From Acanthosepion esculentum (lineage: Eukaryota > Mollusca > Cephalopoda > Sepiida > Sepiidae): a DNA stretch of 64,000 nucleotides. The position numbers and the translations under genes were made by a program. The DNA lies in contig OZ038479.1 of the NCBI GenBank assembly GCA_964036315.1, forward strand, positions 59,547,746 to 59,611,745, read 5' to 3'. The notes below the pieces were generated by a model. The model worked only from the letters and a program-made list of their open reading frames with translations, was not told where the DNA came from and did not search any database. Of this stretch, positions 1 to 10,936 are shown in pieces (positions within the stretch are counted from its first letter, which is position 1; every line of letters begins with the position of its first letter).

Positions 1-852
1 CTTAGAAAAATCAGTACATTTATACACAAAAAAATTCTAAATTTTTGAAAGATTACTGGGGTTTGATGATTTATATTAAGCTTTTGCATTTATGATTAGT
101 AAATATAGTTTTCACGTAATAATAATATCATCAAAAAGGCTAAAATTGATACTGAACGTTAAAAAATTTAAAACATAATAAACTTATCAAATTTAAATTT
201 TATAAAAATGAAACAATTCTTGTAAAAATACATTATTCATCGAAAAAATATTTTCTCTTAAGACAATAGTGTCCTTAATATATCTTATTTATAAATGCAA
301 TTAAAATCTTTTCTAAATAAATAATGTCATGGTTTTGTTGCATTATTTATTTTATGATTCAAAGCAGAAACAAAATGATTTAAATTCTTCAAGGAGTTCT
401 GCTTTTAATTAATGTAAAAAGGGTGAAATTTTAATTTCACAAAATTTCATAAAATTAAGTAAGTGAAATTTTCAGATGTGAAATTAGCAATATTTTCTTA
501 AAAAAAATATTAGATAATAATTTAATTAATTCATGAATAAGTCCTGAAAATTTCATTAAATCCAACAATTGATTTTTGTAAGAATTTCCAAGATTTTTAA
601 ACAAAATTTTGAATGTGCTAGAAGGGATTAAAAAATTTAATGAATAATGAAAAATACTTTTCTCTTAATAATAACAAAGATTTTGATGATAAACCTTTGT
701 TTTCATCAAGTTTAGGGATTTTTTTCATCATGGTATGCTCTTGTTTAGAAAATTATTGGAGGTACCTAGATTGATGGCATGATGTTACTATTATGACTGT
801 TTGCTAAAAAATGTTTTCAGGTAAAAAGACAAGTATTTTTCTTTTTAGTTGA

Positions 853-854
<2 letters not shown>

Positions 855-893
<39 letters not shown>
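855..893. repeat. (TA)n microsatellite
   Basis: Uninterrupted TA dinucleotide run of 39 bases, sitting between oppositely oriented R1 copies. A shorter run lies at 2425-2443. Confidence 0.97.
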
Positions 894-895
<2 letters not shown>

Positions 896-2424
896 ACTGA
901 TTAGTTTAAGACATTAACATACCATCATGAAAAGTTTAAATGTAAGAAAATTTTATCATCAAAATCTTTGTTATTATTAAGGGGAAAGACCAAAGGAACT
1001 TTTGCATCAGTGGGCGTCCAAAGATTAGTATAGGAAATTTTAGCTTTTTTTTATGCATTAATTTGGAAATTTTTGTGGCATTTTAATGAGGAATAAATAA
1101 TTTTTACAAGAATTCTTTTCATGTTTTTCATTTTTAAATAGAATAATTCATAAAATTTTAAATCTTTTGAAATTCTGTCTTATTTTGCAAATGTTAGGAA
1201 AAAACTATATTTACCAATTGTAAATGGGAAAGCTTAGTACAATTTGTTGAGCACCAATATTTTAAAGAATTTTGAAATTTTTTTGTGTGTATAAACATGA
1301 CAAAATCTTTTTTTTTTAAATTAATTTTAATCCTTTGGCTTTAAATTTACTAGACTTTCCTCCCTTATCTTCTGATAATGTATATCGACACCCATATTTA
1401 CAAAAATCAGGATGCTTATACAGACAAGAAAAGATTCAAAATTCTTTTTACAATACCGAGATCACTAAGCTTTTCCATTTATGATAAGTAAATATAGATT
1501 TTCTTTAATAAAGTTTATAAAGTATTCTGATTAAATTTTTAAATAATTGAAAACAATTCTTCTAAAAATCCATTATTCTTCGTGAAAATTTGTTTTCTTA
1601 AGACAACAGTTTCAGTATTCATAGAAGCAGTTAAAAACTTTTCTAATTAAATAATGTCTTAGTCTTATTGCATTTCTGTATTTTACAATTCAGAGCAGAT
1701 TTTTGGTAGCTTGAGTCCTATTTTACAAAAAGAATGGATGATTTAAATTCTCCAAGTAGAAGCGTATAACTAATATAAACATTAAATGGAACAAATGTAA
1801 ATTATCAAAATTTCATAAAATTAAACAAATGGTGGAGTAACAGATGTAAAAAAAAAATCTTTTTACCAAGATTTAAAAAAACAAAATTGTGAATATATCC
1901 TGAATGTTTCATTGAAATCTGACAATTATTTGATTTTTACAAGAGTTTCCATATTCAAAACAGAAGGCCCTGGTTAGAGTATCAAATGAATAGGAGATGA
2001 GGAAACAGAGAAGAAGGTTATTAAATACTCATACATCAAATGGAAATACTCCATAAACCAAATACTATGCAAATCCTCCTCTAATTTGGCTAGTTGCCAT
2101 ATTTTTAAGCAGAAGCAGTTCATTGTCACAGTAGTATGGAAGAGCAGAAAGTATGCTGAGTCCTACTCTACAACACAGACGATAAAATTTTATGTTCACC
2201 ACTGATGCAAGAAAACCAAGTTTTAACCAAATTTTCGAAAATTCTAAAAAGGAGCAAAAAATATAATTTAATAATCAAATTATACTTTAGTCTTTAGTCT
2301 TCCCTCTTAAAATAAATATAAAGATCTTGATGATAAAACTTCGTTTTTATTAAGTTTGAAGGATATTTTCATCATGCATGCACATAATTTAGCGAATCTT
2401 CGGAGGTACCTGTATGTTTGCATA

Positions 2425-2443
2425 ATATATATATATATATATA
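2425..2443. repeat. Short (TA)n microsatellite
   Basis: AT dinucleotide run next to the GGTACC end of an R1 copy. Confidence 0.95.
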
Positions 2444-2881
2444 CAAAAAAAAAACTATACCTGAGATAAAAATGCTTTTGAAAAAATCAAAAACCTTTCG
2501 TGAAGATTTTAGTTTTAATTATAATAGATTTAATTTTGATACCTCCAGATAGAAGTCATGCCTAAGATTTAAAATGAATTTAAAAAAATTAAAACATGGA
2601 AATGATTGTTTTCTCCAAGAATATTGATATGTCAGGAATAGAAAAAACTACTGAAAATATGAAAATGTTTTTTATTTATTCTTATGCCTGTTTGTCAAGA
2701 TAGAATCATTTATATATTGAACAAATTGTGATGATAAAGCAATCTTTTTTTCAATGCAAATTGTTTGATTTTCACTGGTTGTTGTTGCATTAGTGAACTA
2801 ACTTTAATATAAAACTACAAGCATCTATTATTATATAGACTGCTTTCATATATTATTTAATACCTAAGTTAATATCTTTTA

Positions 2882-2901
2882 TTGCTTTTTGTTGTTCACA
2901 G
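2882..2901 (+). promoter_or_regulatory. Predicted 3' splice site before ZNF unit 1
   Basis: A T-rich tract runs into TTGTTCACAG, with the AG at 2900-2901. The same tract and AG are kept before the other two zinc-finger genes (AG at 21627-21628 and 44568-44569), while the intron-side sequence is also related back to about 2630. Conservation in all three intact units supports a real acceptor that joins an upstream, unseen 5' exon to the exon carrying the coding region. Confidence 0.7.
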
Positions 2902-2940
2902 ATGTTCCAGTTGTACAGAAATGTTAATGGTTGTTACTGA
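2902..2940 (+). CDS. Possible upstream ORF (12 codons) in the ZNF1 leader
   Basis: The first three bases after the predicted acceptor are ATG, opening MFQLYRNVNGCY and then a stop. In ZNF unit 3 (44570-44608) the ORF has the same start, length and stop position. In ZNF unit 2 the start is ATA and a stop interrupts it. It may be a translation-damping upstream ORF, or the tail of a reading frame from the previous exon. Whether it is translated cannot be told from sequence alone. Confidence 0.35.
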   Translation: MFQLYRNVNGCY

Positions 2941-3197
2941 GAATTTCAATGAAGGAAAAGATATTTCACTTTCTCTGAAGAACTGACAAGAAATGTTGTA
3001 CTGTGAAATGTATTCTATACTTTTCATGTAAAATTTATGGGTCTATATTTTCAAAAGCATGACAATGAAATTTAACTGGCAAGAAATGATGTACTTGAAA
3101 TGTATGGTTTGTTTGTTCTGCAATATGAATAAACAGGAGGGATAGGACATATTCATATGACCTTTGCTAATTTGTGAAGTTAGACTAAATAGGCCAG

Positions 3198-4556
3198 ATG
3201 GAAACAGATATTAGAAAAAACACAAATTCTTGTGATGTTTGTGGTTCTGAATTTTTAAGGAAGTCAAATTTGGTGACACATATGCGGACACACACTGGAG
3301 AGAAACCATATTCTTGTAACGTTTGCAGATCTGCATTTTCACAGAAGTCAGATTTGGTTGTTCATATGCGTACCCACACTGGAGAGAAACCGTATACTTG
3401 TGAAGTTTGCGGATCTGCATTTTCACAGAAGTCAAATTTGATCACTCATATGCGTACTCACACCGGAGAAAAACCTTATTCTTGTGACATCTGTAGATCT
3501 GCATTTTCACGGAAATCAATTTTGGTTGATCATATGCGTACTCACAATGTAGAGAAATATTTTTGTGATGTTTGTGGATCTGCATTTTCACAAAATTCTA
3601 TTTTGGTTACAAATATGCAAACACACAGTAGAGAGAAACATTATTCTTGTGAAGTTTGTGGATCTGCATTTTCACAGAAGTCCATTTTGGTTACAAATAT
3701 GCAAGCAAATACAAGAGAGAAACCTTATTCTTGTGAAGTTTGTGGATCTGCATTTTCACAGAAACCAGTTTTGGTTGCTCATATGCGTACTCATACTGGA
3801 GAGAAACCATATTCTTGTCAACTTTGTGGATCTGCTTTTTCACTGAAGCCAAGTTTGACTGTTCATATGCGTACTCACACTAAAGAAAAATCATATTCTT
3901 GTGAAGTTTGTGGATCTGCATTTTCACAGAAGCCAGGTTTGGTAGTTCATATGCGTACTCACACTGGAGAAAAACCTTATTCTTGTAATGTTTGTGGATC
4001 TGCATTTTCACAGAAATCAAGTTTGATTGTTCATATGCGCACTCACACTGGAGAGAAATCATATTCTTGTGAAGTTTGTGGATCTGCATTTTCACAGAAG
4101 ACAAGTTTAATTGTTCATATGCGTACTCACACTGGTGATAAACCTTATTCTTGTGATATTTGTGGATCTGCATTTTCACGGAAGACAGGTTGGGTCACTC
4201 ATATGCGTACTCACACTGGTGAGAAACCTTATTCTTGTGAAGTTTGTGGATCTGCATTTTCACGGAAGACAGCTTTGGTCACTCATATGTGTTCTCACAC
4301 TGGAGAGAAGCCATATTCTTGTGAAGTGTGTGGTTCTGCATTTTCACGGAAGCCACATTTGGTAAGACACATGCGAACACACACTGGAGAGAAACCATAT
4401 TCTTGTGAAGTTTGTGGATCTGCATTTTCGCAGAAATCAGGTTTGATCAGTCATATGCACACACACACTGGAGAGAAACCATATTCTTGTGAAGTTTGTG
4501 GGTTTGCATTTTCACGGAAGTCACACTTGGTGAGACATATGTCAACACACTATTAA
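3198..4556 (+). CDS. C2H2 zinc-finger protein, 16 fingers (unit 1)
   Basis: Predicted nuclear DNA-binding protein of 452 residues, made almost only of C2H2 fingers (C-x2-C-x12-H-x3-H) joined by TGEKPYS-type linkers. Residues 1-11 are a short leader and finger 1 starts at Cys12. Contact residues (-1, 2, 3, 6) by finger are: RSNT, QSDV, QSNT, RSID, QSIT, QSIT, QPVA, LPSV, QPGV, QSSV, QTSV, RTGT, RTAT, RPHR, QSGS, RSHR. Finger 5 has lost the first zinc His (Asn), finger 6 has lost both (Asn, Asn), and the finger 4-5 linker is one residue short, so the array is probably split into two blocks. Finger 12 has Trp for the core Leu. No KRAB, BTB or SCAN domain is encoded in this exon. The start is ATG 3198, with an in-frame TAA at 3186-3188. 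The target site is unknown. Confidence 0.9.
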   Translation: METDIRKNTNSCDVCGSEFLRKSNLVTHMRTHTGEKPYSCNVCRSAFSQKSDLVVHMRTHTGEKPYTCEVCGSAFSQKSNLITHMRTHTGEKPYSCDICRSAFSRKSILVDHMRTHNVEKYFCDVCGSAFSQNSILVTNMQTHSREKHYSCEVCGSAFSQKSILVTNMQANTREKPYSCEVCGSAFSQKPVLVAHMRTHTGEKPYSCQLCGSAFSLKPSLTVHMRTHTKEKSYSCEVCGSAFSQKPGLVVHMRTHTGEKPYSCNVCGSAFSQKSSLIVHMRTHTGEKSYSCEVCGSAFSQKTSLIVHMRTHTGDKPYSCDICGSAFSRKTGWVTHMRTHTGEKPYSCEVCGSAFSRKTALVTHMCSHTGEKPYSCEVCGSAFSRKPHLVRHMRTHTGEKPYSCEVCGSAFSQKSGLISHMHTHTGEKPYSCEVCGFAFSRKSHLVRHMSTHY

Positions 4557-4900
4557 AAACTATTAAAACTATAATTTCATGAAGTTTCAAGCTGCATTTT
4601 TATGGAACTCATATTTGGGGAGCTGTCTGTGAATAAACACGGGAGAAAGAAAATAACAGCTTTGGTGCGTTATGTGAAAAAACAATGTTCTTCAGATCTT
4701 TGTAGATATATTTTCTCTGAGAAGTTTTGCATCATGTCTGATATGGATCATACTCTTGTAAAAACTGAATGCATTATTGTTAAATACTGCAAAATTCAAT
4801 AGAAGAAAGCATATTTTGTGTTCAGAATTCTAAGTAACTCTCAATTGAAAAGGTACTTAGATCCACACTCTTCTAAGATATATTGTCATGTGAAGCAACA
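4557..4900 (+). pseudogene. Decayed zinc-finger tail of unit 1
   Basis: Beyond the stop codon the DNA still resembles fingers. Pieces like the finger core (GCATTTT then GGAACTCATATTTGGGG) are followed by spaced, frame-broken finger relics to about 4800. The same relics follow the stops of units 2 and 3, so the ancestral array was longer and has been shortened by stops. Now part of the 3' UTR. Confidence 0.7.
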
Positions 4901-5090
4901 ACTATAAAAATTTCTCATTTAAAAATAAACCTGCTGACAGAGGAACCAACATTTTGTAAATTTACAAATGTGTATTTTCATTGAAAACATAAAGAGAGAA
5001 ATATAACAGAAATTAATTCTGAGAAACAGTGTAGAAATAGGAGACATCAGTGTAACAAAATTTTGGATTGTATTTTATAGTGATGAACAA

Positions 5091-5096
5091 AATAAA
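5091..5096 (+). terminator. Predicted polyadenylation signal, ZNF unit 1
   Basis: AATAAA followed by GCATCAGTGTTTTCTAGGAT. The same hexamer and downstream block recur after unit 2 (23510-23515) and, more diverged, after unit 3 (47649-47654). Position, about 530 bp after the stop, and conservation support it. Confidence 0.65.
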
Positions 5097-6550
5097 AGCA
5101 TCAGTGTTTTCTAGGATTGTGTCAATATTTCTGCTTTCATATAAACAATATATTTTCAAATTAAATATGTTAAAACATTTGAAATATTAGTTTGAATTAA
5201 ACAGAAATTATTGCTGCTGGAATTTGATCTTTGCTGGCTGATTCAGTTTTCAGCAATGTTTACCATTGGGCTACAAATCCTTGTTTTATTTACTGTAATT
5301 TATCTTCTACAATTAATTTTTGTCAGAATGCACTCATTTTCACTCTCATCCATTATGCTGAACCTCTATGCAGGAAATGAGACATGGTCTGGAAAAGGTG
5401 GTAATCTGATGATGCAAGGTCTGGACAGGTTCAGGGAGCACTTCCAGGCCCTTAAGTTTGTGGGCTGGGGGCATTATCATGCTCTAGAAGTATGAATCTT
5501 CAATTGACCAATGCCAGGTAGCAAGCTTTCAAAGCATCATTTACATACTGCAGTTATTGAACATAATGGTCATGGTTCACAGCATGACCATCTGGACCTA
5601 GCACAAAGTGCAACTCCCCTCGAAATTCAACCAAACGCAAAGCATGTCCTGTTCAAAGTGACTTTGACAGTCATTTGCAAAGCCAGAATTAAACAAACCC
5701 AGTAATTTCTTTTATTAGGATTACAAAATTAAATCAAATTTCCATCCCCAGTTACAATTCAACACCAAAGATGGGCATCTTGTGCATTTGCCAACAATTG
5801 TTTGCAAACGCTCACAACTTGTTGAGCCTCAATATTTGTTTTTTCTACCTACATTTACATGCATTACAAACTAAACACAAACTAAACACACTCGCTATTA
5901 AAGATTGAAAAATGTTCATGTATTTTAACATCATTTTGGGGTCTTTTTTCATCCAAATCCATGAATTTTACTTACATAAGCCTTGAAAGAACATGATATA
6001 AAATTCACTATTTTTTATTCCTAATATTGAATGTATTAAAATTATTCAACTTTTTAATAAGAAAAATCTCAGGTTGATGTTAAAATATTGTTGATTTATT
6101 TAAGATGGAATGATTTATTATATTATGTCTCTAATTTGTATTTAGATATATTGTATTTATTTTCAATTTTTCTACTTGAATTCTTCGTCTATATTGTACA
6201 TGATCCATTATTGTACATGCCAATGGTTTCCAAAGAAACTGAGGCAAGCATAAGAATATTTGTTCTAACCTAATGTTTGGATGCTGATTTCAGATACGAA
6301 ATCCAATTTCACTCAACACCTCTAGTTTTGGAGATATACATGTACAATATGCATTAAAGGCTGATAGGTGTGTCTTACATAGAACACTGTGTTCTATTTT
6401 TTTAAAATTGAAATTTTAGGAATTGTGTTCTTTTTTTTTTTAAGAAAAGTTTTGTCATGGCTGGTGAAATAAAATGCTCTTCAAATTCAAGTAACTAATG
6501 CCACAAATAGTTTTGTCATCTGTATATGCGAATGTTTCCTTAGACATTCC
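5097..6550. other. Intergenic DNA with one perfect hairpin
   Basis: No gene recognised. The first part (to about 5330) is related to the flank after unit 2 (23640-23740). From about 5380 to 5700 the base composition becomes less AT-rich and unrelated to that flank, suggesting an inserted element I cannot name. It contains an 8-bp perfect stem TGGTCATG/CATGACCA at 5567-5574 and 5583-5590. The rest is AT-rich. Confidence 0.5.
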
Positions 6551-6551
6551 T

Positions 6552-7330
6552 TTATTCAGACAAAATTCTTTGAAACCCAGCCACTTCATTTGGGATCCCA
6601 AACAGCACCCTTTTAAAATTATATAATTTATCATAGGCTTTAAGAGCCGTGTAAAGATGGTCTACTTTATGTAGGAGAACTTGATGATACGCACTTTTTA
6701 GGTCTAGTTTAGAGTACAGACTATAATTTGCTATTTCTGAAACCATTGTTGTAATCTTAGGTAGAAGATAGGCATCTTTTAAGGTAAAATAATTTATCGT
6801 TTGTGAATAATCTATGATTAACCTTTTTTTCATTTCTTTTGGTACCACTACTTGCACCCTCCACAAAAATCTACTGGGCTCAGTGATACCTGACTCCAAC
6901 AGGCTTTTTATTTCCTTCCTTATAAATGCCTCCTCTTCTCTAGACTATCTTTGGGATCTCACCAATATAGATCTACAGTCAGGTGACTGATTTTCAAACA
7001 GTGGAGGAGGTGAAATCCTCATGCTTAGCTATTCCACACAGTTTTAGAGATGATCTGTCACTCATAAAATTTCTATTTTTTCGTGCAGACATTAAAAGTC
7101 TTGTCCAAGGATAACATTATCACATAAATTATCCATTAGGAATAATTAAATTTTTTGTAAGTTTCCATACAAATCATAAAATTCACTTTACATTTTCATA
7201 CAGTTTTAACAAGTCAGAAAAGGCCATGCTGACAGTAGGATTAGTAGGTCCAACCCCGTAGACTGATCTACCTAGGTGTCAATAAAACTATGACTACTTC
7301 CAGAATCTACTACCCTGGTAAGATTTTAAA
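6552..7330 (-). pseudogene. Ty3/gypsy pol relic (protease to RT)
   Basis: Minus-strand remains of a Ty3/gypsy polyprotein, read from high to low coordinates. Near 7290-7315 is the aspartic protease motif DSGSSHSFI. Near 7100-7140 is VILGQDF, the second protease block. At 6899-6552 is the N-terminal half of the reverse transcriptase, with ESGITEPS, VVVPKEMKKRLIIDYS, SKLDLKSAYHQV and LFGIPN. There are stop codons and frameshifts between blocks, and the open part has no ATG. The second half of RT (the xDD box), RNase H and integrase are absent, so this is a broken fragment. It differs from the two other gypsy elements in the window. Confidence 0.8.
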
Positions 7331-7578
7331 CATTTTTTTTTTTTATTAATGAAGCATTTTACAGCGACTTTTGAAACTTGCAGTAGTTACTGTGGCCATG
7401 ATGAGTAATGCAGCAGAAAACTTATTAATTTTCAAATGACTGACTTTAGTGAAATGACTAATATAATATTGTTGATTTATTTAACAGACGTTAATACTGG
7501 GCAATTGTAGCAACTTCTTCCTTGAACTGGGCACTTACTTCTAGGGATTTAAAAAGGGATTTGTTAGCTGCAGATGTC

Positions 7579-7762
7579 TGAGAGTCCTTGTTTTGTTTCC
7601 GGGGGTGCTCTTATAGAACAGAGACAAAACAGCAAACAAAACTCTACATATATTTATTCCATGATGGTCAACAGTAAAAAGAAGGTTAGTTCTGTTAGCA
7701 ACTAAGGGAGTTAATTGTTGCTGCTTCAGGAGAGTTCTATTAATGGAGATTACTAGGTAATA
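7579..7762 (-). repeat. 3' LTR of gypsy element 2
   Basis: Aligns over about 185 bp with 12462-12650 in the same orientation, sharing for example TGATGGTCAAC, AGTTCTATTAA and GGAGATTACTAGGTAATAC. I estimate roughly 75-80% identity by eye. It lies just past the integrase end on the minus strand and is preceded by a polypurine tract, so it is the downstream LTR of the element that spans to 12650. Confidence 0.75.
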
Positions 7763-7777
7763 CTTCTCCCTTTCTTT
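7763..7777 (-). promoter_or_regulatory. Polypurine tract of gypsy element 2
   Basis: On the minus strand AAAGAAAGGGAGAAG abuts the start of the LTR. A purine run here is what primes plus-strand DNA synthesis in LTR retrotransposons. Confidence 0.65.
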
Positions 7778-8052
7778 ATTCAAGATTGGTTGGTTAGAAC
7801 TACATCTAATGTTTATAGTCCTCAGTTCAGCCTGTGTTGCAATGGAATACCTGAAATAAAGACTTGTTTCAGAGGTTTAATCTCTGGGGTGTTTTTATTG
7901 TTCTGCCTGAATGGTGTAGTGTAATGCTTGACTGGAGATGGTCATACAGTTGGCAGTTGGGTTTTTGTGTTGTTTTCATCTTGATGTCTGGTGAGTATGG
8001 TGTACTGTTTGGTATTGTCTGTGGCTAGTTGCCATCAATGTTGAGGTTGGGT

Positions 8053-9010
8053 CTAGTCAACCCTCTCCTGTTGGACACTCCCATTATGCACCACATATGA
8101 TTTTGGCTCTTTTGTGGCTTGCACACTGACACTTGGCTCCCACAGTTTTGTACTTTGGTCCAGTGTGTCAACATGTTGACCTGCTGACAGTGATGCAGGC
8201 TGTTGTTGGTTCAGCCTCTCATGGCATACCTTTATTTGGTCTCTACTTTGATGCAAGCAGTCTCGAGTGTGTTCATCTCCTGTCTGCTGTTCTCATTGGT
8301 TGGCAGTTGATTAGTTCTGCTGGTGATTTGAGTTAGGCTGAAATAGGCATTGCTCTGTAAGCTATCATCGCCAGGTGACAGTCTGTGCCTGATTCTCTTG
8401 CTTTTATTAATAGCTTTTTGCATATTCCCACCATTCTCTCAGTGAATCCATTGGATTGAGAATAGTGGAGTGTGGAAGTAATGTCTGAAATTATATCTTT
8501 GGGAGAAGTTGGCAAACTCTACACTAGTGTATTCAGGTCCGTTATCACTGTAGACTATCTCCAGTATGCCTCTTTCCTCAAACTGTTGCTTCAGTTGTTT
8601 TATTACTGCTGCAGATTGGTGGAATGGAGATGTCTGATAAACAGACTCTTGCTAAACTGATCAGCTGTGAGTGAGTAATGATTGCCTTCCATAGTAAAGA
8701 GATCAGTACTTGTGTATTGCCTGGGGTAGGATGGGGTCTCATGTTGGAGTAGTGTCTCTGTGTGGTTGGTGCTTCTGGAATACTGGACATTTTGTGACCA
8801 TGTCTTCAATGTCTTCATTGATCCCTACCCAGTATACTGCCATTCTTGTTCTTGATTTTGTTTTCTTGATCCTTTGGTGGGAGGCATGTAGTTGCTGTAG
8901 TTCCACACTGGAGGGACGCTGGTATTATAATCTTGTTCCTTTTCAACAGCACACCATCCTGTATTCCCAGTTCTTCTCTGAAGTTCCAGTAGGGCAAAAG
9001 AGTGGGTGGT
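8053..9010 (-). pseudogene. Gypsy element 2 integrase relic
   Basis: Minus-strand integrase remains. At 8997-8815 is the N-terminal block beginning YWNFREELGIQDGVLLKRN. At 8790-8600 is the core start around DLFTMEGNHYSLTADQFSK. At about 8600-8500 is FEERGILEIVYSDNGPEYTS, which holds the second catalytic Asp. At 8515-8333 is LHYSQSNGFTERMV, with the catalytic Glu region. At 8256-8053 is a chromo/SH3-like end around LWEPSVSVQATKEPKSYVV. The blocks are in different frames and split by stops, so it is not functional. Confidence 0.8.
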
Positions 9011-9229
9011 CAGCTGCTTCTATCTTTTGGCCATCCTGCTCTGATGACTTTGTTAACTCATTTAGAGTTGGATCTTTCATGGTTTCCTTTTTAACAATCT
9101 ATAATCATGTTGGAGATACATTGAGGTGTTGATTTAGCATATGTATGTTGAGGTCAATACCCTTTACTGGCATTCCAAGTCTGAGGTATACACTTGATAA
9201 GCAATCTGCGATGGGGACTGTTTTGCCTG

Positions 9230-10043
9230 GGCAATACTTTATCATGAAGTAATATCCTTCCCCTTTTAGTTAATTCTTGCTCGTCTTGGTGGCGCATGTG
9301 CCAAGTTCTTAAGTGCTATCAACTATAGTGGTTTATGGTCAGTATTCACTGTCACCCTGTGCCCCCATATATAATGATGGAATCTTTCTAATCCAAACAC
9401 GACAGATAACATTTCTCTTTCGATGTTGGATCGACTGGCAGTGTTATGGGTGTCTTTGGATTGAAGTAGCTTAATACTGTGGTTTTGCTAATCTCCTTTT
9501 TGAAGAGTCCAAGTGAACTCATTGTCTTTGGGCCTCAGGTCCCATAGTGGCTTAGTGAGTCTTGCTAGGTGTGGGGAAAATTTGTTGGGGTAGTTTACTC
9601 ACTCCAGAAAACTTGCTAGCTGCTTCTTATCTTTCAGAGGATTCATGTGTGTAATTGCCTAGACCTTTTCGGGATCTGGTTTTATGCCATCTTTTGATAT
9701 TATATGCCTAAAAAAGGGTATTTCAGTGGTCTGCACTGTCAGTTTATCAGGGTTGAACTTAAAGTTCTTTCCCCTAGCTCTTTTGAGAAATTCATTGAGC
9801 ATGGCTTCATGGTCACTACCATCTCCCTCAAACCCATACACAATGGTATCATCTGATATTGATAAAACAACATTGATGCTGCCAAAGGTTTTGAACATTG
9901 CACTTTGGAAATCTTGGGTGCATTTTATGCCTATTGGAAATCTGTTGAAGAAAAATTGTCCAAATGGTGTAATGAAGGTCGTCAGTTCTGTTCTGCCAAT
10001 ATCCAGATTTCATGTCAACAGTTGTAAACCACTTAGCCTCATG
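9230..10043 (-). pseudogene. Gypsy element 2 RT core and RNase H relic
   Basis: Reading on the minus strand from 10043, VDMKSGYW, FITPFGQF and RFPIGIKCTQDFQ are RT palm motifs in shifting frames. The open stretch 9898-9659 then carries the active-site Asp pair as SISDDTIVYGFE and ends with DGIKPDPEKV. Downstream (about 9660-9230) are QLASFLE and NYPNKFSPHLA, then RNase H motifs EREMLSVVFGLERFHHY and NTDHKPL. There are stops between the parts. The upstream end is cut by the Tc1/mariner insertion and resumes at 10937. Confidence 0.8.
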
Positions 10044-10045
10044 TA

Positions 10046-10074
10046 CAGTGCTGTTTGATAAAAGTGACTCACCT
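10046..10074. repeat. Terminal inverted repeat, left
   Basis: Pairs with 10906-10934 as an inverted repeat with a single mismatch. TA precedes it. Confidence 0.93.
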
Positions 10075-10077
10075 TAT

Positions 10078-10545
10078 CCTTTGAATTTAGCTCAACCTTC
10101 ATTTCATCAGAGAAGAGAACATTCTTTCAGTCTTCTACAGTGAAATTTTTGTAATAGTGAGCCCATTCAAGTCTCTTGCTTTGTTGGCTTTGCTTATTAG
10201 CGGCATAAACCTTTGTGTACAAAATTTGTAGCCTTGTTCTAACTGCCACCGACAGACTGTTGAAGAGGCAAGACTAACACCTTAGACTGGCTGCAATTTC
10301 TTGGCTAGTTATAGTCCTATTCTTTGCAACTTCTCTCTTGATTATCCTGCCAGTTCTATCATCAATCTTTTTCTTTTGTCCCCTTGTTTCCTTCCTTAGA
10401 GCAGGAGTGGCATCATTATGTGCCCTAAGCACTTGAGAGACAGTTGATTGTGAGGTTATAGCAATTTCTGCAATTTCTCTCATAGACTTGCCTGCTTTTG
10501 AGAGGGCAATAATTAGATGCCTTAAGTGTTTCTGATGCGTGTTTG
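10078..10545 (-). pseudogene. Tc1-type transposase, N-terminal part
   Basis: Reading on the minus strand, the two helix-turn-helix units are recognisable: LIIALSKAGKSMREIAEIAI, then SQSTVSQVLRAHND, then a basic linker, then DDRTGRIIKREVAKNRTITS and QEIAASL. Further on, in a shifted frame, EWAHYYKNFTVED is followed by a TGA where Trp is usual, and then KNVLFSDEMKVEL. This holds the first catalytic Asp of the DDE/D triad. The sequence runs into the terminal repeat about ten residues later, so the other two acidic residues are deleted. It cannot be active. Confidence 0.85.
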
Positions 10546-10905
10546 TACCCTATCATCTGGTTAGTGACTTGAATGTCTATTTCTAATATTCTAGATTTAA
10601 TTTAAGCTGTTCTAGAATTCTCTAGAATATTGTTCTGAGTGTATTGTAAAATAGTCTTCAATATTTTGTCAAAAGCTCTTTAAATTTACCAGTTTAATCA
10701 TTAGAATGTGATATCTGAGTCACTTTTTTTGCACAGAGTTTTTCCTGTATCTCATTTATATCCAAATTTATAATTATCAATAGAATACCTTAGGGTGAAT
10801 AAACTTTTTTCCTAGGTGGTCGGGTAGGGGTCTTTATATTAGTAATATTAAAAATTATTTTAACCCCAAAAATAATAGACAAAAAATATTTTTAGTAAAA
10901 AAATC

Positions 10906-10934
10906 AGGTGAGTCACTTTTATCAAACAGCACAG
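10906..10934. repeat. Terminal inverted repeat, right
   Basis: Partner of 10046-10074, followed by the duplicated TA at 10935-10936. Confidence 0.93.
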
Positions 10935-10936
10935 TA

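Larger units (their letters stand above)
1..2445. repeat. AT-rich interspersed repeat R1, three alternating copies
   Basis: No gene seen. The stretch is built from copies of one repeat family that recurs across the window. Its marks, in plus orientation, are a GGTACC-containing end, a GCATAGCATGATGAAAAAG-like box, a segment resembling 'AAACAAAGTTTTATCATC', and 'GGAAAGACCAAAGTATTTT'. Copy one (1 to about 780) is in minus orientation and cut by the window edge. Copy two (about 925-1370) is plus. Copy three (about 1375-2412) is minus and ends at GGTACC near 2406. Because orientations alternate, the copies form an imperfect inverted repeat around the (TA)n tract at 855-893. Class is unknown to me; no ORF was found in it. 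Limits are approximate. Confidence 0.7.
10046..10934 (-). mobile_element. Tc1/mariner element, internally deleted
   Basis: 889-bp element with 29-bp terminal inverted repeats at 10046-10074 and 10906-10934. Each begins C(A/T)GTGCTGTTTGATAAAA and they differ at one base. It is flanked by the TA duplication (10044-10045 and 10935-10936) expected for this family. It lies inside the RT of gypsy element 2: removing it, with one TA, rejoins the surrounding RT reading. Inside, on the minus strand, is the first half of a transposase. The second half is missing, which explains the short length (relatives are about 1.3-1.7 kb). Confidence 0.9.

Noticed and set aside
2902..3197. N-terminal extension of ZNF1 into the leader (a fused effector domain)
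   Set aside because: An in-frame TAA at 3186-3188, conserved in unit 2, and a TAG directly before the unit 3 ATG block any extension.
3565..3846. Plus-strand second-frame ORFs within the finger arrays
   Set aside because: Shadow frames of the finger repeat with periodic FVDLHFH-type content. Not independent genes.
8710..9132. 140-codon plus-strand frame rich in Trp and Cys
   Set aside because: It is antisense to the gypsy integrase, which explains the sequence on the minus strand.
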